Source of the DNA: Trematomus loennbergii
Taxonomy: Eukaryota; Chordata; Actinopteri; Perciformes; Nototheniidae
Reading direction: 5' to 3'
Assembly (NCBI GenBank): GCA_012861695.1
Contig: JAAOOA010000174.1
Span: forward strand, 525,871-589,870
Length of the DNA: 64,000 nucleotides
Every line of letters starts with the position of its first letter. Position 1 is the stretch's first letter. Shown one piece after another: positions 23,700 to 36,250 of this stretch. The translations under genes were made by a program, and so were the position numbers. Below the pieces are notes generated by a model. The model saw nothing but the letters and a program-made list of their open reading frames with translations. It was not told the DNA's origin and ran no database searches.

Positions 23700-26600
23700 T
23701 GGGGGTCCTGACGAGTTCGCAACCTACATCTATTGTAGCCCCAATCTTGAGCCGTTTTTTGATTCCTGCTAGACTTTGTTTCAACGCTCAGACATTGCCC
23801 CTTTCTGCTCTCGTTGACTCTGGTGCGGAAGATAGCTTTGTGGACTGTGAACTAGCCAAACAGCTGGGGTTACATTTGGAAACTCTTACGGAACCTTTGA
23901 CTGCATATGCTTTAAATGGGAAAAGCATTTCTAAAGTCACACAGCAGACACAACCCTTAACCCTGTTTATTTCTGGTAATCACAGAGAGGAGATTCAACT
24001 GAAGGTTATTTCCTCACCAGCAACCCCTTTGGTTCTTGGATACCCATGGCTTCGCACCCACAATCCACATATTGATTGGGCTGGAGGAAGAATCATGGAA
24101 TGGAGCCAGTCGTGCCACCTTCACTGTTTACAGTCTGCTGTGCCTCCCGTTCCTGTCGAACCTAAGTCTGCTCCTTGTGTCTCTACTGAAGTTGACTTGT
24201 CTGGTGTTCCTGAAGTTTACCACAGCCTGAGTGGGGTCTTCAACAAGGAGAAAGCTCTCTCTCTCCCTCCGCATCGTCCCTATGATTGTCCCATCAATCT
24301 GCTGCCTGGAGCTCCTTTACCCACCAGCAGGCTTTATAATCTGTCTCGGCCTGAAAGAGAGTCCATGGAGAGATACATCGGTGACTCCCTTGCTTCTGGG
24401 ATAATTCGTCCTTCTTCCTCTCCTCTGGGTGCTGGGTTTTTCTGGACAAAAAGGATAAGTCTCTCCGACCCTGTATTGACTTTCGTGGGCTAAATAACAT
24501 TACAGTAAAGAACAAGTACCCACTTCCCCTGATAAACTCAGCCTTTGAACCTCTCCAAGGTGCCACCATCTTCTCCAAGCTCGACCTCAGGAATGCTTAC
24601 CACCTTGTTCGAATTCGCCAAGGAGATGAGTGGAAGACAGCTTTCAACACTCCCCTGGTCACTTTGAATATCTGGTCATGCCCTTTGGACTCTCTAATGC
24701 CCCCGCTGTTTTCCAGGCCCTGGTTAATGACGTCCTACGAGACTTCCTTAACCGATTCGTGTTTGTCTACATTGACGACATCTTGATTTTTTCCACGAGT
24801 CTGGAGGAACATCAGGACCACGTCAGTCAGGTGTTACAAAGGCTGCTGGAGAACAAGCTGTTCGTCAAGGCTGAGAAGTGCGAGTTTCACCAGGAACGGG
24901 TCAGCTTCCTGGGATATATCATCAGGCAAGGCAAGTTGGAAGCGATCCAGGAAAGATCCTAGCTGTCTCCGAGTGGCCAGTCCCCACTACTAGGAAGGAG
25001 TTGCAGAGGTTCCTGGGTTTTGCTAACTTCTATCGCCGGTTCATCAGGAACTATAGCAAGGTAGCTGCTCCTCTCTCCAGTCTCACTTCTGTCAAAATCA
25101 AGTTTTCCTGGACTACAGATGCTAACAAGGCATTTCTTCTCCTCAAATCCTTGTTCACTTCCGCCCCCATACTCATCAGCCTGACTCAAGCAGGCAGTTT
25201 GTGGTAGAGGTAGATGCATCTGACATCGGGGTTGGCGCTGTTCTGTCTCAGACTGCAGGGCCAGACAACAAGCTTCACCCATGTGCTTTCTTCTCTCGCC
25301 GTCTTTCCCCAGCTGAGAGAAATTATGATGTGGGCAACAGAGAGCTGCTGGCGGTGAAGATGGCGTTGGAGGAGTGGCGACACTGGCTAGAGGGCAGCGA
25401 GCAGCCATTCCTTGTTTGGACTGACCACAAAAACCTGGAGTACATTCAGTCTGCTAAACGGCTAAACTCCCGACAGGCCAGGTGGGCCCTCTTTTTTGGT
25501 CGTTTCAACTTTTCTCTTACTTATCGTCCTGGTTCCAAGAATACTAAGCCCGACGCCCTGTCCAGGTCGTTTTCGTCTGAGGGATCAGTAACCTCTTTGA
25601 CTCTATTCTACCCCTGAGCTGTGTTGTGGGTGGCCTCACCTGGGAGATCAGTAACTCCATCCAGAGGCGCTATTGGAGCAACCGGACCCTGGTGGGTGGT
25701 CCGCCAAGCCGTCAGTTTGTCCCCAACTCGGTCCGCTCTCAAGTCCTGCAGTGGGTCCACTGCTCCCGTTTCGCTAATCATCCTGGTGCCAACCGCACAC
25801 TCTCTCTTCTCCAGAGACGTTTTTGGTGGCCAACAATGGATAGGGACACTAAGGAGTACGTTTCTGCCTGTACTACCTGTGCTAGGAGCAAGGCCTCTCA
25901 TCAGAGACCTGCAGGATTGCTTCAGCCCCTTCCAATCCCTAGTCGACCTTGGTCTCACATAGCTCTGGACTTTGTCACTGGCCTACCTCCCTCTCAGGGG
26001 AACACAACCATACTTACTGTTGTAGACCGTTTTCTAAATGTGCCCATTTTGTTGCTCTGCCGAAGCTCCCCTCAGCCCTGGAGACCTCCCAGCTTCTCAC
26101 CCTGCATGTTTTCCGCCTGCATGGTATCCCGGCAGACATCGTCTCCGACCGTGGTCCTCAATTCACCTCCCAGGTCTGGAAGACTTTTTGTCAATCTCTC
26201 GGTGCATCAGTCAGTCTGACTTCAGGTTATCACCCCCAGTCAACGGCCAAACTGAAAGGGCTAATCAGGATTTGGAATCTGCTCTCCGTTGTGTTGCCAA
26301 CCATAACCAGTCAACCTGGAGTTCCCATCTACCGTGGATTGAGTATTCCCACAATGCTCTCACCTCTTCTGCGACTGGTGTCTCTCCCTTCGAAGCCTCC
26401 TTAGGGTACCAGCCACCCCTGTTTCCTGAAGAGGAGAATGAGTTGTCTGTTCCTTCCGTCCAACAACACATTCTGCGTTGCCGTAAGGTTTGGAGGGACA
26501 CTCGCGCAGCCCTTCTTCGGACTTCCTCCAGGAATCAGAAATCTGCTAATCGCCACAGACATGTCGCTCCCCCTTATGCCCCTGGACAGTCAGTTTGGTT

Positions 26601-27030
26601 GTCTTCTAAGGATGTTCCCCTCCTTACGGAGTCGAAGAAGTTGTCCCCTCGGTTCATTGGTCCTTTTCCTATTGAACGCATCATCAACCCCTCTGCTGTT
26701 CGTTTGAAACTCCCCAGGACTATGAAGATTCATCCAACGTTTCATGTTTCCCAAATCAAGCCAGTCCACACTAGTGATCTGTGCCCTCCAACCATTCCCC
26801 CTCCTCCCCCCCGAGTCATCGATGATCATCCTGCCTACACCGTGCGTCGGCTTATGGATGTCAGACGCCGGGGCAGGGGCTTTCAGTACTTGGTTGATTG
26901 GGAGGGTTACAACCTGGAGGAACGTTGCTGGGTGCCTCGGTCACGCATCATGGACCCTGTCATGGTGAGGGAGTTCCACAGAGCACACCCTTCAAGCCTG
27001 GTGGTCGCCAGGAGGCTCCCGTTGAGGGGG
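23700..27030 (+). CDS. pol: Ty3 pol (PR-RT-RNaseH-IN-chromodomain), frame-broken
   Basis: Domains in order: aspartic protease with [10 protein letters not shown] (about 23,811); reverse transcriptase with [10 protein letters not shown] (YIDD at 24,768-24,779); RNase H with [16 protein letters not shown] (about 25,203) and [18 protein letters not shown]; integrase with a zinc-binding HHCC region (about 25,755-25,890, ending CTTCARSK) and the DDE triad in [15 protein letters not shown] and TERANQDLE (about 25,967, 26,145, 26,250). A chromodomain ([32 protein letters not shown]) spans 26,836-26,985. Frame breaks occur near 24,440, 24,650, 24,935, 25,170, 25,610, 26,030 and 26,235, mostly at short homopolymers. 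As read it encodes no active polyprotein, but the breaks may be sequencing deletions. Confidence 0.92.
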
Positions 27031-27036
27031 GGGTAC
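27024..27036 (+). promoter_or_regulatory. Polypurine tract of the Ty3 element
   Basis: GAGGGGGGGG followed by TAC lies immediately before the 3' LTR at 27,037, the expected place for plus-strand priming. Confidence 0.7.
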
Positions 27037-27756
27037 TGTGAGGATTTGCAGTATCTCCTCCTTCCTCTCTTCTTTGTTTTATGTTTGTTATGTTCGTTCT
27101 GTCTGTCTGTGTGTCTGTCTCCCTGGCTGGGTGTGGCTGACCCACTTCTGATTCCCGCCAACTCACCTCCGCAGCTGCTGCTCATCATCCTGATTACACT
27201 ACTCACCTTCACCTGCTTATATGCCCGGTCCTCTCATCCAGTATTCACCAGTTCGTCGTTTCACCTCGCTGGTAATTCGACGTGGTACATGAGTTTATGG
27301 AAAAGCTAACTCTCTGTATTCCTGCCATATCTAACCTTTGGTTTCTCCGTCAGAATCCATCTGCCTACTCCTCTGCCTGCCACATCCAGCCACGAACCTC
27401 TCGTCTGAGTATCTCCGTGCTTCCACGCACACCAGCTCCAACTTGTCAACTATCGCCAGCTCTGGATCCCCGGCTTTCCTCGCCAGTGAACCTTCGTGCT
27501 TCCACGCACACCAGCTCCTTCCTGTCAACTCTCGCCAGCTCTGGTTCCCCGGCTCTCCTCGCCAGAGTATCTCCGTGCTTATCCGCACCAACTCAGTTGA
27601 CAAACCCTGGCTTTGGGTTTATTGGATATGAAATCCCTCGTCTGACTCTTTATAAGGTTTTTTGGTTAATAAACCTTTTTCTACCTCAAAGCTCTGTTTC
27701 ATCGTCCTGTGTTCAGCATTGTGAGCTCACTCCTGTAGCTACTGGTGAGCGTAACA
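27037..27756 (+). repeat. 3' LTR of the Ty3 element
   Basis: A 720-bp LTR nearly identical to the 5' LTR, followed by the TSD ATGTC at 27,757-27,761. Confidence 0.93.
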
Positions 27757-27761
27757 ATGTC

Positions 27762-28640
27762 TTTGTCAAGAGATTTTAGTTGGAGGCAAAAATAAAAATA
27801 ACAGTTTACATTTTTCCAACAACCCTAAAAATGCTTAAAGGCATCCATCAATGATCCTAATTAACCAGGAAGATTTTTTGGGCTAAGGGTAGTAAATGAT
27901 ATAAAGTATTCTTACACTTCTGCTTCTCATATAGTGCCTACAGAGCTCAGTGATTCGCTTTAACAAAATAAACTCATCTAGAGGTACAGTAACATCTTCA
28001 CCTCATGTAAAGTCAGGAAAACTCTGAAAGTTGAGAATCAAAATCCCTCTAAAAAGAGCTGCAGTAACAGGTAGTAGTTGAGAGGAATAAGACACATTGG
28101 TTTCTCTCAAAAGGAACCTAAAACTAACTGAGTTCATCAGGTTGGTAACACTTTATATTAAGGTACACACATTCACCATCAGCTAGTTGTTAATTAACAT
28201 GCATATTGCAGTATATTGGCTCTTTATTAGTCATTATAAAACACTTATTAATTCCTTATTCTACATGACCATATTCTACAAGTAATAGGCCATTAGTTGA
28301 GAGTTTTTCCTCAATAGAGTGCCACAGTGACGCGTCCTAAAACCCGGAAGTAAACTTCTTCCGGTTCCTTCGACAAAAAAGCAAAGCAATTTCTCCATAG
28401 GGTTTAGGAAATAGCTGGAAATAAGGTCTGTGGTTGAGACACATTTAAGAGACGGATCACGTTTTGTTCAGTCGGATAATCTCCACATGTCTACCCTACT
28501 TTTATAATTTTCTAATCATAATCTATCAATCATTAAATGCCCAGTACACACTTGGAATCAGAAATTCACATATTAAAAACGTCAAATTTAAACTGGAACA
28601 GTATCCCCTTTTGCTTTTAAGCCAGGGAAAATGTGTATGT
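27762..28640. repeat. Unit-3 flank with MITE pieces; no gene
   Basis: Matches 36,948-37,028 plus 38,194-38,830 of the left arm. It carries the empty TTAA site of the piggyBac-like element (about 27,834). At 28,143-28,330 there is a dispersed repeat (GGTAACACTTTATATTAAGG...), then an end of the 6,180-7,230 element family. Confidence 0.6.
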
Positions 28641-28648
28641 CACTTTAA

Positions 28649-29264
28649 CCCTTATGTTGTGTTCGGGTCTCCCGTGACCCGTTTCAAGTTCAAATGATAT
28701 AATAACTACGCTCTAGTTTTTTTTATCGGAACAAGGCTTCATGATATCCTCCACAACAGCTATATAAACTCTACAAAACTGATTTTGATAATTTTAGCCA
28801 AGTCTGAAAGTCTCTAAAAAAAAAAGTGTATAATTTGGTGTCGGGTCTGGGGAGACCCAGCAGCATTGTTTTGGGTGACTCGGGGTCAAATTTGGCCCAA
28901 TCAAGATTCATCTTTGACTTGAGACACCCCTCCCCCTTCATCCACTGTAACAATAATGTTAAGTCTATTAAGTATATTATAGTCAGGTAACATCATTATC
29001 CACTGTCTTCACCATAAGGAATATAATGAGCGAATATAATCAAATGTTTTACTTAAATATGTGGTGTGATGTGTTTTGGGGCCATAAATAAAATTACAAC
29101 AGGATTGTACGGTTATGAATGCATAATAAGTTAGTTATGATGTAGTTAAAACAATATCGGATGATAGTCATTATTTTGGAGTGTTTTGGACTGAGATACA
29201 TCATGGGTCAAAATTGACCCGCGAACACCATGAACAGTAACAGCTTTCGAACACAACACAAGGG
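28649..29264. mobile_element. piggyBac-like MITE, 616 bp, TTAA target
   Basis: Flanked by TTAA at 28,645-28,648 and 29,265-29,268, with inverted ends CCCTTATGTTGTGTTCG and CGAACACAACACAAGGG. TTAA duplication and CCY-type ends are diagnostic of piggyBac-group elements. No transposase. Only its last 110 bp remain at 38,828-38,938 in the left arm. Confidence 0.8.
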
Positions 29265-29299
29265 TTAATAATGTCTAAACATGAGGAAGATAAAACCTA

Positions 29300-29496
29300 A
29301 CCAAAAGAGCTGCAGTAAGAGGCGGGGCAAAACTGGAAGGGCAACATTTCATAATCCTTAAATCAAACTCAAGGTCTGCAAGCTTTGCAGTAGTATTACG
29401 ATAGTGGAGACAATTCTGTTTCTCTATAAATAAATATTAAACTCATCCAGTTGTCAGCTCTTACTCAACTACACATCAGGGTCTCTGCTACAGGGG
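29300..29496 (+). other. Orphan TRIM-type 5' non-coding exon
   Basis: Sequence with the TRIM leader pattern (ATTAAACTCATCCAG..., CTCAACTACACATCAGGGTCTCTG) ends at a consensus donor (GTGAGT at 29,497). It resembles the U1/U2 first exons and has counterparts at 38,985-39,170 and, inverted, 57,545-57,735. No coding exon follows in its own unit; the next TRIM ORF (U2) has its own first exon. It could be a relic or an alternative U2 promoter. Confidence 0.4.
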
Positions 29497-29499
29497 GTG

Positions 29500-30985
29500 A
29501 GTAGCTGTCAATATTTAACTATAACTGTATTTTTTGTTTGAAGACAATCTTGCTCCACCTTTTGTGCAAATGTTGAATGTAATCAAAAGTATAACATTTA
29601 AAAAAACGATTCGATTTGTATGGGATATGTCAGACATATTGGACCAATCTCCTAAAGGTACAAATAAGCTTCAGGACTCTGGGTGGGGCTTTTTCTATGG
29701 CAGCAGTTGGCATTTGAAGAATGTTGATGCTGGTAGATGTTGGACTGGCTGAGTGAGTTTCGGCCTGTTTAGCCGGGGAGCTGCGGGACAAACAGCCGTC
29801 AGCAACAGGAAGTCAAAGTGTTTCTGAGTGATCAAAATCAGATCTGATCTGTGAGATTTGTGAAATGCACACTCGATACAGCGCAGCTTTGGCAAGGGAA
29901 ACCATAGAGATCAGGCTCCTCCAACAATTCAACACAATATAGACTAGATACATCATAATATAATATAAAATAAAAGACTAATTCAGGAAGTAAAGAGGTT
30001 CTGCTTTTAAAATAAAAACCTAAAAATAGTGTTTACCAATTCTACTAAAATATTATTATTATTATTAAATAATAATGATTAAAAAATGTAATAAAATATA
30101 TTATTATTATTATAATACATAATAAAATAATTAAATAATATTTTATTAAATAAAAAATAATAATTGTATTAGAATAACTTTTATCATAATACTAATAACA
30201 CTACTACTAATAATAACTACAATAATAATAATAATATTTAATGTTGGTACATAATCTGAATTTTGGATTGTATTTTTATGGAATTCTTGAATTTATAAGT
30301 TTCAAAGAGAAAAACTAAATATCAGTGATATAACAACAACAACAATAATATTGTAAATAATATACAGAGATGTTTGCACAGAGATTTCCTCAGGTGAAAT
30401 GTTTTATATATTTGAGTAGCTAAGAAATATTTTTATATATTTTGAAACTCAATGTAAAGTAACCTTGATTTAAGTGGTTCAATCACTGGGAGATATCATT
30501 CTCTACTGTCTCTTTTTTTCTTAGCTTAATGAGGACATTTAACATGTTGTTATGTTTCAGCATTAGGCAACAACCTCATCAATCGAGACCCAATATCTCA
30601 CGAGGAAAAAGTGAGAACAGGATAATATGATTGCTTTAATTCAGGCAACAAAATGCTATAATGATCCATAAGGGATGCTGCCTGAGAGAAAACACTCTTC
30701 TTCCTTGTTATCATGACCACTAATGTTACATATTCAATGTCTAAAAGGCCTTTAGTTTATTTGATTGTATATAGATTTCTGATTTAGAGTGGATACATAT
30801 TGTACTTGTTGTATGGATGTGGATTATGTCATCCCTGACATTTAACTGACATGTGTGTCCAATAAATGTAACTGAACTCTTCTGATTTAAGTAAAACTTG
30901 ATCATAATGAAGATAAGAAACAGCTTGACACACCTGTAAAGCAGAACCTTTGCTCCCTAACTATCAGAGAAAACCTTGTTGATCA
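29500..30985. other. Spacer with AT-rich trinucleotide repeats; no gene seen
   Basis: 29,560-30,245 matches the left-arm segment 39,220-40,565 without the solo LTR. An (ATT/AAT)n-rich tract spans about 30,045-30,240. The rest (30,250-30,985) is unique, with nothing recognised. Confidence 0.55.
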
Positions 30986-31009
30986 GAGGGAGGGAACAAA
31001 CCAGCAGAC

Positions 31010-31194
31010 AGTGAGAGGAGGAGCTACAGTGGAAAGAGGAGAGCTTACACGACACACTCAGGTACAAAAGTTAAGTTAGTCAGAGAGGCAGCCACACTGC
31101 AGTCGAGACTAGTCTCCGTTTCTGTCTAAAGAAAATACAAACTGAGTTCATCAGATCTTTCTCAACAACACAGCAGAGTCTCTGTCAAACACTG
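31010..31194 (+). other. TRIM U2 5' non-coding exon
   Basis: Nearly identical to 12,640-12,825. Ends at a GTGAGT donor (31,195); the intron runs to the acceptor at 31,760-31,761, two bases before the ATG. Confidence 0.6.
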
Positions 31195-31763
31195 GTGAGT
31201 ACAGCTGATTATATTTACACTTTCAACAAGCAGGATTAACACAAAACAGCCATTCTCAGGAGAAAGCTCCACCCTTTACTTCCAACTTGTTTTTCTCTAA
31301 CAACATAACCATATATATGATATAGAGTCCACTTTAAACAGCTTAAACAGTCTCTTTGTATCAGCTCTAAGTACTTTAGTAACTTGTAACTGAATCTCTG
31401 TGGTGAGGAGTTTTGATTCACTTCTGCTTTCCTGCTCTTATTACATTTTGCTGATCATAATGCTTTACCCATTTCCTCTAGCTGTTTCAAAATAAAATGT
31501 TCCATTAGAGAAACAGTTGGAGGCTTTTGATGTGAAGCAGCTCGAGGAAATTAAACGCTATGGTCACACAGTAAGAAGAGCAGTGTCATTTTTCAATACA
31601 AATGTTTTGTAGAGTTGCATGCTTGAGCCTGTCAGAGTTAAATGGTCACGGTTGCTCATGGCTTGTTACAAGTTATCAAAGTTCTTTCTTTAAAACAATA
31701 TATGATATGAATTGATGATTGATGTTTCAAATGTTTTCTCTTTTCTTTCACATCTGTGTAGAT

Positions 31764-33410
31764 ATGGCTGCTGCAAGCTACCTGCCTTCTGAAGATCAGT
31801 TTCTCTGCTCCATCTGTCTGGATTTGTTCACTGATCCAGTCACTATACCATGTGGACACAACTTCTGTAAAGACTGCATCACTGAACACTGGGATACAAG
31901 GCAGGTGCCAGTGTCCCATGTGTAAAGAGGCTTTTAATACAAGACCAGATTTGAGGGTCAACACTTTCATCTCTGAGATGGTCGCTCAGTTCAGACAGTC
32001 GGCTCAACAGAAAGCCAGCAGCAGCAGAAGCAGCAGCTCAGAGCAACAAGTCTTCAAACCAGCAGAAGTTCCCTGTGACGTCTGCACTGGAACCAAACTG
32101 AAGGCCCTGAAGTCCTGCCTGGTGTGTCTGACCTCCTACTGTGAGACTCACCTGGAGCCTCATCTGACAATGTCAGGTCTGAAAAGACATCAGCTGATCG
32201 ACCCTGTGGAGAACCTGGAAGACAGGATGTGTCCGAAGCACGATAAACCTCTGGAGCTGTTCTGTAAGACCGACCAGACATGTGTCTGCATGCTCTGCAC
32301 TGTTTTAGAACACAAGATGCATGATGTGGTTCCTCTCAAAGAAGGATATGAAGGTAAAAAGGCAGCGCTGGGAAAAAAAGAGACTAGAATTCAGGAAATG
32401 ATCCAGAAGAGACAACTGAAGATTGAGGAGATCAAACACTCAGTGGACCTCAGTAAGGAAGATGCAGACAGAGAGGTAGCAGAAGGGGTTCAGGTCTTCA
32501 CTGCTCTGAAGGAGTCTGTTGAGAGAAACCTGAATGAGTTCATCCAAACAATAGAAGGGAAGCAGAACATGAGAATGAAACGGGCTGAAGACTTCATCAA
32601 AGAGCTGGAACAGGAAATCTCTCAGCTGAAGAAGAGAAGTGCTAAGGTTGAGCATCTCTCACAGTCTGAAGACCACCTCCATCTTCTCCAGGGTGTCCAG
32701 TCCCTAAACATCCAACACCCATCACCCACCAAGGACTGGACAAAGGTCAGCATCCCTCCATCATCATATGAAGGACTGTGGTGAGAGCTGTGGTTCAGCT
32801 GGAGGAGACACTCAGTAAAGAGATGAAGAAGCTGCTCGGTGAGGCTGAGCTGAAGAGGGTCCAGAAGTACGCAGTGGATGTGACTCTTGATCCTGATACA
32901 GCACATCCTAAACTCATCCTGTCTGATGATGGAAAACAAGTCAGCAATGGTGATGTGATAAAGATTCTCCCAGATAACCCAGAGAGGATTTCTAAATGTA
33001 CTTGTGTTTTAGGAAAGCAGAGTTTCTCTTCAGGCAAATTTTACTTTGAGGTTGAAGTTAAAGGAAAGACCGAGTGGGATTTAGGAGGGGCCAGAGAGTC
33101 CATCAAGAGGAAAGAAGTGTTCAAACTGAGCCCTCAGGAGGGTTTCTGGTCTTTATGTCTGAGAAATGGAAATGAGTACAATGCTCCTCCAGTCCTTCTC
33201 TCTCTGAAGTCTCAGCCTCAGAAGGTGGGGGTGTTTGTGGATTATGAGGAGGGTCTGGTCTCCTTTTATGACGTAGATGCTGCAGCTCTGATCTACTCCT
33301 TTACTGGCTGCTCCTTCACTGAGAAGCTCTTCCCATACTTCTGTCCTGGTGCTAAATGTGGCCGTAAAAACTCTGCACCTCTGATCATCTCTCCTGTCAG
33401 AGTCACCTAA
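31764..33410 (+). CDS. TRIM E3 ubiquitin ligase U2 (RING, 2 B-boxes, coiled coil, PRY/SPRY)
   Basis: The best preserved TRIM copy, about 548 codons in one exon, beginning MAAASYLPSEDQFLCSIC. It has RING C3HC4 (about residues 15-55), a Ser-rich linker, B-box 1 (CDVCTGTKLKALKSCLVC), B-box 2 (CPKHDKPLELFCKTDQTCVC), a coiled coil (32,390-32,650), PRY (LDPDTAHPKLILSDDGKQV), SPRY ([39 protein letters not shown]) and stop at 33,408-33,410. Two breaks remain: two bases missing near 31,897 and one G missing in a GGG run near 32,773. Together they lose three bases, so start and end share a frame. The resemblance is to fish TRIM25/TRIM16-like or finTRIM proteins; the orthologue is not assigned. Likely cytoplasmic, acting in innate immunity by family analogy. 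Confidence 0.85.
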
Positions 33411-34795
33411 CCACTCATCTTATTTCATGTGTTGATTTGTTTTCATTCAAGGGAACAAACATCGATATTTAGAGTCAAAACTGTATAGTTTTGATCTTAT
33501 TTTCTACAAAATAAGTTTAATGGTGATTGATTTACATATGGTTTAGATTCTGTATGCAACACATAAGTGGATTCATTAATCTACTCAACAATCCAATAAT
33601 TATCTCTTCAACACTTTATCGTAACACATGTGGAGAATATCTATATGAACTTTGGATAAAGCTACAAGATTTATTGTAACTTAAAAAAAAAGGTTGTTTC
33701 TAATGACACCAAATGTGTTAAGCTATAGTTAGAATTGATATAACATTAAAACGTTTTATAATCAATTGTTATAAAGCTTTGTTAAAGAGAAAGGCTTATT
33801 ACGTGCCTCTACTGTGTACTAAATAAAATGTGTGTAATAGTTACTGCTAGAAAAAGTAAAATGATGATAAACCTCATTTGTGTTAAAATGGTTTGGTTAA
33901 TAACTGTTAACTTGTATATTTACATTCCAGGTTTTATATTGATTACTGGTAAAATGCCTTATGAATCAAAGACATCTGTAAATATGTGATTGTGAGTTAA
34001 GAAAACAGTAAAATAAACTAGATGTTTGGTCTGAGAAAGCAGGGACTCGAGCTCTAAACACTGAACAGGAAGGCCTGGTTTACACATCATTTGTATTTCA
34101 TGACACATTTCCTGAGGCTAATTCACATAAAAAATATAATTGATGGCTTTTTGTGTGAAGAGCTTGTAGGATGAAATGTTTGTTTCCACTAGCAGTGATT
34201 GGATATTGGCTGTAGAGCAGAAAACAGTGGGGCTGATATCAGTGAGATAGCATTCACTTTTACGAGTCACAAAGACAAAAACTGCTCTTTACAAGGAAGT
34301 AGCTAACTACAGAGTATTAATGCCAACAAATAATATTAGGAACAATGGGGTTTGATTTAATGACATAAGCATATAACAGTTGTACTTAAGCCCTACCATT
34401 TGGTTTCTGTAGTTTTGCCATATTTGTATAAAACTTATTTTTTTGCATTGTGTCAACACTTATGTGTGTTTGCTGTGTGTGGTAGAAACAACTGGGTGAA
34501 ATGTGATGAGGGTCACATGACTAACGGGGGTTGGCCAAAAGCCAGAATACACCCCTTCCCAGGTTCTCAGTTTTAACTCATCATGCATACACGAAACCCT
34601 CCTTTTTTTATACTTTGAAAAATGCCTTTTCAAATGATTTCCCCACAGCACATTTCTATAATCACTGAACTAAACAAGAACTCAATGTGAAACGGATTAA
34701 ATATTTTGTCTTTCATCCAAGATAACGTTCTTGACAAGTACAATTTTAAATAAAAAAAGTAACATATTATTTTTATGGTCACTGGTCTTTGTTGT
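33411..34795. repeat. TRIM 3'-flank block, copy of U2
   Basis: A diverged version of 440-1,815, closer to the U3 flank at 42,280-43,672. No gene. Ends where the L2 tail (GTAA)n begins. Confidence 0.7.
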
Positions 34796-34799
34796 TTGT

Positions 34800-36250
34800 A
34801 GTAAGTAAGTTAGTAAGTAAAGTTTATTTATAAAGCGCTTTTCACAGACAAAGTCACTGATGCGGCTTTCACACCGGCGCTTTTCACTTTCTAGCTCCTC
34901 GCGAGAGCTTTTCTGGTTCAGCTCCGGTTTCCCTTTTCAGCTCCCGCTCTGTTCACACTGCCCAGAGCTGCCGCTGCTGCGTCATGACGTCACAGTTTAC
35001 GTCGTTGATTTTCTCCCACAACAACAACGGGCCGGGGACTGCGTCGGGTCGATGATCGTGTTGCTTTTAATCATACGAAGCCAGATTAAATTAAATAACG
35101 ACTTCTCCAACCTTATACTTTTCTCCAGAGTGCCGTGGTTCATTGTTTATTAATGTGTTTCAGCGGCATTTACCGACCGCTGCAGTGCTGGCTGCACTTC
35201 CACGGGAGTTTATTCTCCCGTTAGCTCCGGGTTAGCTCACACGGCTCTAAAGTATTCACTGTCTGACTGTCACACAAGCAGCTGATACATATCCCCAGTT
35301 CCCCTTAAGTGAATGTGTGTCAGTCTTAATTGACGCTGTTTGGCATCACAACGCTGTTATGAAAGTTTCTCTGGTATAACATGGGTGATGTTAGCATAGC
35401 AACCGAAGCTAACTGACTACTTGCTAAGCCGTTTTCTACAGGCACATTTTACCGGCGTATTTTTCATTATGATTCTACTTCTGATAGTCGGACATGACAA
35501 CCTGTACAGCCCATGTATCTCCACAATGATCAATAACAGCGAACGGATGGTCAAAGTAAGGTTTCCTGCACGCCTCGACGTAAGAGAAGTAAGCGACGCC
35601 GCGTCATAGCTCCGAAGCTCTTGCCTCTGGACCGACAATTTTTGGAGCTGGAAGTGAACCGCATTCCGGAGCTATGACGCGCCGCCGCTGCGGTGTGAAC
35701 AGGAAAAACCGGCGCTTTTCAGGCTCTAGCTCCGAGCAGGAGCTGGAAAAGCGCCGGTGTGAAAGGGGCAAAAGTGCTTGACAAAACAATAAAACATCAT
35801 AGGAATCATACAATGATAAATGATCACACATGCCACGTGATTAAGAAGTCATAAAAGCACCAAAACACAATAAAAACACAATAAAAATAGTATAAAATAG
35901 AATAAATTCAAGCACCCGTTACCCAAACGCCTGCCCAAACAGGAATGTCTTTAAATTCGTTATAAAGGAGTCAACAGAGTCTGCGGACCGTAGGTGTGTG
36001 CGGGCAATTCCATAGTTTAGGAGCCACGGCCTCGAACGCTCGATCACCGCGAGTGTTAAGGTGAGTGCGTGGGACAGACACTCAATTGAGCATGTGTGAC
36101 CTGAGTGGGCGGGCTGATGTATGGAATGAATTAGGTCAGCCACATAAGCAGTAGTCTGACCGTGCAAAGCTCTGTAGGTGAGGGTGAGGACTTTGAACTG
36201 GATCCTATAGGCTACAGGGAGCCAGTGAAGAGATCTGAGTATTGGGGTAA
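34800..36250 (-). mobile_element. L2-type LINE 3' part, interrupted
   Basis: On the minus strand: RT C-terminal reading (PILRSLHWLPVAYRIQFKVL at the 36,250 side, then LTLTYRALHGQTTAYVADL), a 3' UTR, and a tail ending AAAGCGCTTTATAAATAAAC with (TTAC)n at 34,800-34,830. The tail is split by a TIR element at 34,861-35,771. The element is 5'-truncated. Confidence 0.8.
34861..35771. mobile_element. Harbinger-like MITE, about 0.9 kb, nested in the L2 tail
   Basis: Inverted ends TTTCACACCGGCGCTTTTC and GAAAAGCGCCGGTGTGAAA lie near the L2 tail junctions. GC-rich ends with AGCTCC repeats. No transposase. The superfamily is inferred from the end pattern; TSDs were not resolved. Confidence 0.6.

Larger units (their letters stand above)
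21958..27756 (+). mobile_element. Ty3 chromovirus (sushi/Tf1-type LTR retrotransposon), 5.8 kb
   Basis: Full-length element with LTRs at 21,958-22,679 and 27,037-27,756 (TGTGAG...TAACA) and 5-bp TSD ATGTC (21,953-21,957 and 27,757-27,761). Internal order is gag with CCHC knuckle, protease, reverse transcriptase, RNase H, integrase and chromodomain, the order of Ty3 chromoviruses. The LTRs differ by about three substitutions and two indels, so insertion is recent. The coding region carries about ten small frame breaks. A primer site complementary to the presumed 5' end of its own RNA suggests Tf1-like self-priming. Confidence 0.96.
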
